Assembly: GCF_000177535.2 (NCBI RefSeq)
Contig: NC_015673.1
Coordinates: forward strand, 1,984,001 to 2,048,000
From: Corynebacterium resistens DSM 45100
GTDB taxonomy: Bacteria; Actinomycetota; Actinomycetes; Mycobacteriales; Mycobacteriaceae
Reading direction: 5' to 3'
DNA: 64,000 nt
The notes under the pieces were generated by a model, which saw nothing but the letters and a program-made list of their open reading frames with translations, searched no databases and was not told where the DNA came from. This document shows positions 60,124-64,000 of the stretch, piece after piece. The position numbers were made by a program, and so were the translations under genes. Within the stretch, counting starts at the first letter, position 1. The number at the start of each line of letters is the position of its first letter.

Positions 60124-60384
60124 TTAGCCTTCGTACCGCCGGATCTCATACCGCACGCGAAGCTGCGTGGTAATCCGAGCGCGCAGCTCGCTAGGAGCTG
60201 GCTGGGAACAACAGGAACGCAGCAACTGTCGCACTTGTTGCTCCAGCCCCAACGCCTGCAAGCACTGCGGGCATTCATCGACGTGGCGCTGCAACTCCTC
60301 CCGCGCTTCGCAGCCCCCATCGCCGTCAACGTACTCATACAGCACGTCGAGGAGTTCTTCGCACTTGTTCTTGTGACCGGTCAT
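60124..60384 (-). CDS. rshA: zinc-binding anti-sigma factor RshA/RsrA-like
   Basis: An 86-residue anti-sigma factor that binds SigH in reducing conditions. The zinc motif H34-x3-C38-x2-C41 (RHVDECPQC) is present with a further Cys8 and a CC pair late (SCCSQ). Redox change of the Cys pair releases SigH. It overlaps the sigH stop by 4 bases (ATGA), so the two proteins are made together, matching mycobacterial SigH-RshA. Confidence 0.93.
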   Translation of the reverse strand: MTGHKNKCEELLDVLYEYVDGDGGCEAREELQRHVDECPQCLQALGLEQQVRQLLRSCCSQPAPSELRARITTQLRVRYEIRRYEG

Positions 60385-61049
60385 CGAACGTTCACCTCGT
60401 TTTTCTTGGTGGCTGTGGGCTTCTTCTGGACTGCGATACCGTGCTCAGCGGCAACATCCTTCAACGCCACGCGCAACCTCTTACGACCACGGTGCAACCG
60501 GCTCATGACCGTGCCGATTGGGGTCTCCATGATTTCCGCGATTTCCTTGTAAGGCATGCCCTCGACATCCGCGTAGTACACAACCATGCGGTAGTCTTCG
60601 GGCAAATCCATGAGCGCTTGTTGAATTCGCGCATCGGGTATGAGCTTGAGTGCTTCAACCTCTGCCGACTGCAATCCAACCGAATCGTGCGAGGCGGTCT
60701 CCGCCATCTGCCAATCCGTCATCTCATCCGCACTGTGCTCCTGCGGGCGGCGCTGCGCCTTGCGGTAGGAGTTAATGTACGTATTCGTCAGAATGCGGTA
60801 CATCCATGCCTTCAAATTTGTCCCTGGTTTAAAGGACGCAAAGGCATTAAAGGCCTTCATGTACGCATCCTGTACCAGGTCTTGCGCATCAGCCGGGTTA
60901 CGAGTCATGCGCAGCGCTGCACCATAAAGCTGATCCAGCAGCGGTAGAGCATCACGCTCAAAACGATGCAAAAGCTCCGCATCGCTTTCACCCGGCGCGC
61001 GGTTGATCTCGCCATCCTCGCGAGCGCGCTCTAAGTTTTCCTCGGTCAT
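60381..61049 (-). CDS. sigH: ECF sigma factor SigH
   Basis: About 222 residues from the ATG at 61049. Region 2 has [34 protein letters not shown] and [15 protein letters not shown]; region 4 has [20 protein letters not shown] and [20 protein letters not shown]. It directs transcription of thioredoxin, heat and disulfide stress genes. AGGAAGGGAT sits before the chosen ATG. Longer starts (61094 or 61214) overlap a SigH-type promoter and can be dismissed. Order rshA downstream with ATGA overlap. Confidence 0.95.
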   Translation of the reverse strand: MTEENLERAREDGEINRAPGESDAELLHRFERDALPLLDQLYGAALRMTRNPADAQDLVQDAYMKAFNAFASFKPGTNLKAWMYRILTNTYINSYRKAQRRPQEHSADEMTDWQMAETASHDSVGLQSAEVEALKLIPDARIQQALMDLPEDYRMVVYYADVEGMPYKEIAEIMETPIGTVMSRLHRGRKRLRVALKDVAAEHGIAVQKKPTATKKNEVNVR

Positions 61050-61074
61050 GTAATCCCTTCCTGGACTACTGGAG

Positions 61075-61104
61075 TTAACGTGCGTGTACCCCATTGTATT
61101 CCCC
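61075..61104 (-). promoter_or_regulatory. SigH-dependent autoregulatory promoter of sigH
   Basis: On the minus strand GGGGAAT - 18 bases - GTTAA matches the corynebacterial SigH consensus GGAAT-N16-20-GTT. The -10 element lies about 26 bases before the ATG at 61049, giving a short leader. Confidence 0.75.
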
Positions 61105-61206
61105 GTACGGGCAGCGCCCGGTTCTCGTTGTGCCGGTAGCGGCGCCTTCGCGGTGCTCGGAAGGCACCCAGCCGTCGTTGTTCCACTGCCCTCCCCTACA
61201 CAACAC

Positions 61207-61872
61207 CTAGGCAATCAATTCCGGATAGTTGTTCGATACCTTGCCCACCGCCTTATCGGCCTTAAGGCTAGTTAGCGCCTCCACGACGTCAGCGCCTGCC
61301 GGCTTAGCCGCCAGTTCACGCATCTCCGGCGATGCCATTTCCGCTGTCAACCACAGTTCCCACTGCTCTGGAGTGAGGACTTTTGGCATCCGATTGTGCA
61401 GCCATTCCATGCCCGGCGGGGCGTCGGTAGTAATGATGGTGGAGTACAGCTGACCGTCAATCACCTTGCAGAGGCCGGCCATCCACAGCGGCTCTCCATC
61501 CTCGCGGGCAGTGAAGTACGGTTGCTTGCCATTGGGCTCAGGTGCGCCCGCAGGATCGGTGGTCGTCCATTCATACCAGCCATCCATGGGGAAAAGGCAG
61601 CTCAGGCTGCCCGCAAACGTGGGTTTATCGAAAGCAGTCTCACCCCGCGCGTTAAACACCGTCCGTGGCGGATAACCCCACCCAGCAGGGCCGATCGCCG
61701 GTTGCTCGCGAAACATGCGGGCAATAGGCACTGTGTGCGTCGGCGCGATGTTGTAGTTAGGTCGCCGTAGGTTATTGGCATAGCTACCTACTACTCCGAC
61801 GCCGGGTAGTTCCCGTTCCAAACTTTCAACCAGAGTTTCGGTGGAACTGAAAAGGACATAGCGGCCACACAT
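61207..61872 (-). CDS. SOS response-associated peptidase (SRAP/YedK/HMCES family)
   Basis: About 221 residues. It begins [10 protein letters not shown], where Cys2 becomes the catalytic N-terminal residue after methionine removal, crosslinking to abasic sites in single-stranded DNA. Further family blocks are [40 protein letters not shown] and [12 protein letters not shown] with the catalytic His. The ATG at 61872 puts Cys at position 2; a frame starting at 61923 must be wrong. It diverges from aroA (58 bases). Matches Rv3226c in the syntenic block. Confidence 0.95.
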   Translation of the reverse strand: MCGRYVLFSSTETLVESLERELPGVGVVGSYANNLRRPNYNIAPTHTVPIARMFREQPAIGPAGWGYPPRTVFNARGETAFDKPTFAGSLSCLFPMDGWYEWTTTDPAGAPEPNGKQPYFTAREDGEPLWMAGLCKVIDGQLYSTIITTDAPPGMEWLHNRMPKVLTPEQWELWLTAEMASPEMRELAAKPAGADVVEALTSLKADKAVGKVSNNYPELIA

Positions 61873-61930
61873 GCCCCCATTATGCCCATCGGTACGCCCA
61901 CTGTGTCGGCAAAGTTGGCACAATGGAGCT

Positions 61931-63220
61931 ATGTCTGAACAATTGTGGTCCGCACCTTACGCCACCCAACCCGTCGTGGCGGACGTGCATATTCCTGGTT
62001 CCAAATCCATTACGAACCGCGCGCTGATTCTGGCTGCCCTGGCAAATGGCCCATCCACGATCAACGGTGCCTTGTTGAGCCGGGATACGGAACTGATGAT
62101 GGATTCACTTCGTCAGTTGGGTACCGAGATTCGGGTGGACGGAACCACGATCCACATTGTGCCTGAACCCAAACTGACCGGCGGAGTTGTGCACTGCGGA
62201 CTTGCCGGCACTGTGATGCGATTCGTTCCCCCTGTGGCGGCGCTGGCCGAAGGAACCGTGGAGTTCGATGGCGATGTTCAAGCGCGTAAGCGACCTATGG
62301 CTACGACCTTGGACTCCCTACGCGCGCTCGGCGCGGACGTAGAAACCGTCAGTGACGACAACCCGGACGGCCTCCCCTTCTTAATCCATGGCCGAGGGCA
62401 CCTCGATGGCGGAGAGGTTAGCATCGATGCCAGCGCTTCTTCCCAATTCGTCAGTGGGCTCCTCCTGGCTGGTGCGCGTTTTGAACGTGGAGTACGCGTG
62501 AAGAATGTAGGCAACGCTCTGCCTAGCCAGCCCCACGTGGAGATGACCTTGGAAATGCTGCGTTTGGCTGGTGTGCAAGTTGAAACCAGCTTTAACGAGT
62601 GGACGGTAGAACCTGGCCCGATTGCTGGTCGCACGTGGAATGTGGAACCGGATCTCTCCAACGCCACCCCTTTCATGGCCGCCGCGGCGGCGACGGGTGG
62701 AAACGTTCGGATTGGCAACTGGCCACAAACTACCACCCAGCCCGGCGACCAGTTCCGCGTTTTGCTCGATGACATGGGTGTTAATTGCGAATATCACGCC
62801 CACGATTCCAGCTTGGAGGTGCACGGAAGTGGCGAGCTTAAAGGCATCACGTGGGATATGCACGATATCGGTGAGTTGACCCCAACAGTCGTTGCATTGG
62901 CCGCGCTGGCCGATTCGCGTTCCCACCTGTATGGCATTGCGCACTTGCGAGGGCATGAAACCAACCGCTTGGCCGCTTTGAGTGCCAACATCAACGCTCT
63001 GGGTGGTCGTGTGCAGGAAACGGAGGACGGCTTGATCATCGATCCCGCCCCTCTGCGGGGTGGCCAGTGGGCTTCCTATGCCGATCACCGGATGGCAACC
63101 GCTGGTGCCATCATTGGGCTATGCGTGGAAGGCATTGAGGTTGAAGATATCGATACGACCGCCAAAACACTGCCTGGGTTCCGTCGCCGTTGGGCGCAAA
63201 TGCTAGGACTGGAGCGCTAG
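61931..63220 (+). CDS. aroA: 3-phosphoshikimate 1-carboxyvinyltransferase (EPSP synthase)
   Basis: A 429-residue EPSP synthase of the shikimate pathway. Six-fold domain signature includes [70 protein letters not shown] and [18 protein letters not shown] at 61931 preceded by TGGAG, giving a normal N-terminus [12 protein letters not shown]; an upstream frame from 61871 is not needed. It is followed at once by rsgA (1-base gap). Matches Rv3227. Confidence 0.96.
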   Translation: MSEQLWSAPYATQPVVADVHIPGSKSITNRALILAALANGPSTINGALLSRDTELMMDSLRQLGTEIRVDGTTIHIVPEPKLTGGVVHCGLAGTVMRFVPPVAALAEGTVEFDGDVQARKRPMATTLDSLRALGADVETVSDDNPDGLPFLIHGRGHLDGGEVSIDASASSQFVSGLLLAGARFERGVRVKNVGNALPSQPHVEMTLEMLRLAGVQVETSFNEWTVEPGPIAGRTWNVEPDLSNATPFMAAAAATGGNVRIGNWPQTTTQPGDQFRVLLDDMGVNCEYHAHDSSLEVHGSGELKGITWDMHDIGELTPTVVALAALADSRSHLYGIAHLRGHETNRLAALSANINALGGRVQETEDGLIIDPAPLRGGQWASYADHRMATAGAIIGLCVEGIEVEDIDTTAKTLPGFRRRWAQMLGLER

Positions 63221-63221
63221 T

Positions 63222-64000
63222 TTGGCTCGTCGAAATTCCCGCCAATGGGATGAATCCGATGTGCGTATCCGCCCTGGCAAGGGTTCGCGCCCACGTACAA
63301 AGGACCGCCCCAGCCATAAAGATGCTGAGTTCGGCATGGTGGTTTCCCGGGACCGTGGCCGATGGGGTGTAGTGCTCGAAGAAAACGGGACACACGTCAC
63401 TTGTATGCGCGCCCGAGAAATGGGCCGCACTGCCGTAGTCGTAGGCGATCGCGTGGGTGTCGTAGGCGATACCAGCGGCAAGAAAGATACATTGGCACGC
63501 ATCGTCCGGCTCGATGAAAGGCACTCCGTGCTGCGCCGTACTGCAGATGACACGGATCCCTACGAACGGATCGTGGTTGCGAATGCTGACTATTTGCTCA
63601 TCGTCACCGCTGTCGCCGATCCCCCACCGCGCGCCGGCTTCGTCCAGCGCGCGCTCGTGGCAGCATTTGTAGGCGGACTACAGCCAGTGTTGTGCCTCAC
63701 CAAAACCGATCTCGCTGATTACCGTGACTTCGCTGCAGAGTTCAGTGCACTGGACGTGCGTGTGCTCACCTGCGGTGTGGAGGACGAACTCTCCGAGCTG
63801 AACGAAGTAATTTCAGACCACGTCAGTTGTGTGATCGGGCACTCCGGCGTGGGTAAATCCACATTGGTAAATCGCCTAGTGCCCACCGCAGATCGTGCCA
63901 CTGGTGAGGTCAGTGGCGTGGGTAAAGGACGTCACACGTCCACACAATCAGTCGCGCTCGAGTTGCCGGGAAGTGGTTGGATTATCGATACTCCCGGAAT
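63222..64000 (+). CDS. rsgA: ribosome small subunit GTPase RsgA (truncated by the window end)
   Basis: The first ~259 residues of a circularly permuted GTPase that tests 30S subunit maturation. Order of motifs is permuted as expected: G4 in LCLTKTDLAD, G1 in VIGHSGVGKSTLVNRL, then G2 region and G3 in IIDTPG at the window edge. The N-terminal OB-like part begins ARRNSRQWDESDVRIRPGKG. The start is TTG, 1 base after the aroA stop, with GGAG 8 bases before. The C-terminal zinc domain lies beyond 64000. The gene is open to the window edge with no stop. Confidence 0.92.
   Translation, partial: MARRNSRQWDESDVRIRPGKGSRPRTKDRPSHKDAEFGMVVSRDRGRWGVVLEENGTHVTCMRAREMGRTAVVVGDRVGVVGDTSGKKDTLARIVRLDERHSVLRRTADDTDPYERIVVANADYLLIVTAVADPPPRAGFVQRALVAAFVGGLQPVLCLTKTDLADYRDFAAEFSALDVRVLTCGVEDELSELNEVISDHVSCVIGHSGVGKSTLVNRLVPTADRATGEVSGVGKGRHTSTQSVALELPGSGWIIDTPG

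Noticed and set aside
61094..61214. upstream starts that lengthen SigH
   Set aside because: They overlap a SigH-type promoter and lack a ribosome binding site; the ATG at 61049 has a strong one.
61873..61923. longer N-terminus for the SRAP peptidase
   Set aside because: The catalytic cysteine must be residue 2, which requires the ATG at 61872.

Overview
The window reads as a chromosomal segment of a Corynebacterium (high-GC actinobacterium). The basis is the gene content and order: a two-component system next to an HtrA protease, a WhiB/SigH/RshA block, UPF0182, PerM-purN-purH and AdnAB-like helicase-nucleases, each in an order known from Mycobacterium tuberculosis and Corynebacterium. An IS1249-like element points the same way. 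The species cannot be fixed from sequence alone.

Layout. 1-6131: folate ligase, MscL, a MogA-type molybdopterin protein, HtrA protease and its MprAB-like two-component system. 6409-8252: six ribosomal protein genes, several visibly of the zinc-free (C-minus) type, in two divergent groups. 8460-10164: RDD membrane protein and an AEC transporter. 10192-20393: a minus-strand catabolic cluster (acyl-CoA carboxylase beta and alpha, acyl-CoA dehydrogenase, MaoC hydratase, CitE-like lyase, acyl-CoA ligase, thiolase) behind a TetR regulator. It matches the mycobacterial leucine/isovalerate degradation cluster, with ligase plus thiolase where mycobacteria have a CoA transferase. 20566-28519: purH, purN, perM-like gene, M23 peptidase, PcrA helicase, chorismate mutase.

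28829-36931 is the accessory, decaying part: a secreted trypsin-like protease, a secreted PAP2 phosphatase, a ferrous-iron locus (feoA, feoB, feoC) behind a DtxR-like box in which an internal deletion has removed the GTPase half of feoB, an array of hairpin-forming 94-bp repeats interrupted by a complete IS30-family element, a degenerate 28-bp-period array, a complete IS1249-like element with 8-bp target duplication, the initiator tRNA gene and two small tandem repeats.

36932-64000 follows the order of the M. tuberculosis Rv3193c-Rv3228 region: UPF0182, a PPA1309-like gene, a PDZ/Lon-type protease, a zincin, an E1-like cyclodehydratase-type protein, UvrD2, an RCK potassium channel, AdnB, AdnA, a TIGR02569 kinase-like protein, DUF3152, DUF3107, a DEAD-box helicase, a beta-propeller protein, WhiB1-like, the 24-residue ribosomal protein bL37, RshA, SigH, a SRAP peptidase, AroA and a truncated RsgA. 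Regulatory sites readable here include a CRP/GlxR-type site before whiB, a SigH-type promoter before sigH itself, and leaderless-looking promoters for the RDD and chorismate mutase genes.

I found no CRISPR array, no phage genes and no complete unknown multi-gene system. The most unusual items are the hairpin repeat array with an IS30 element in a hairpin loop, the feoA-feoB deletion, and the E1-like protein with no visible partner.
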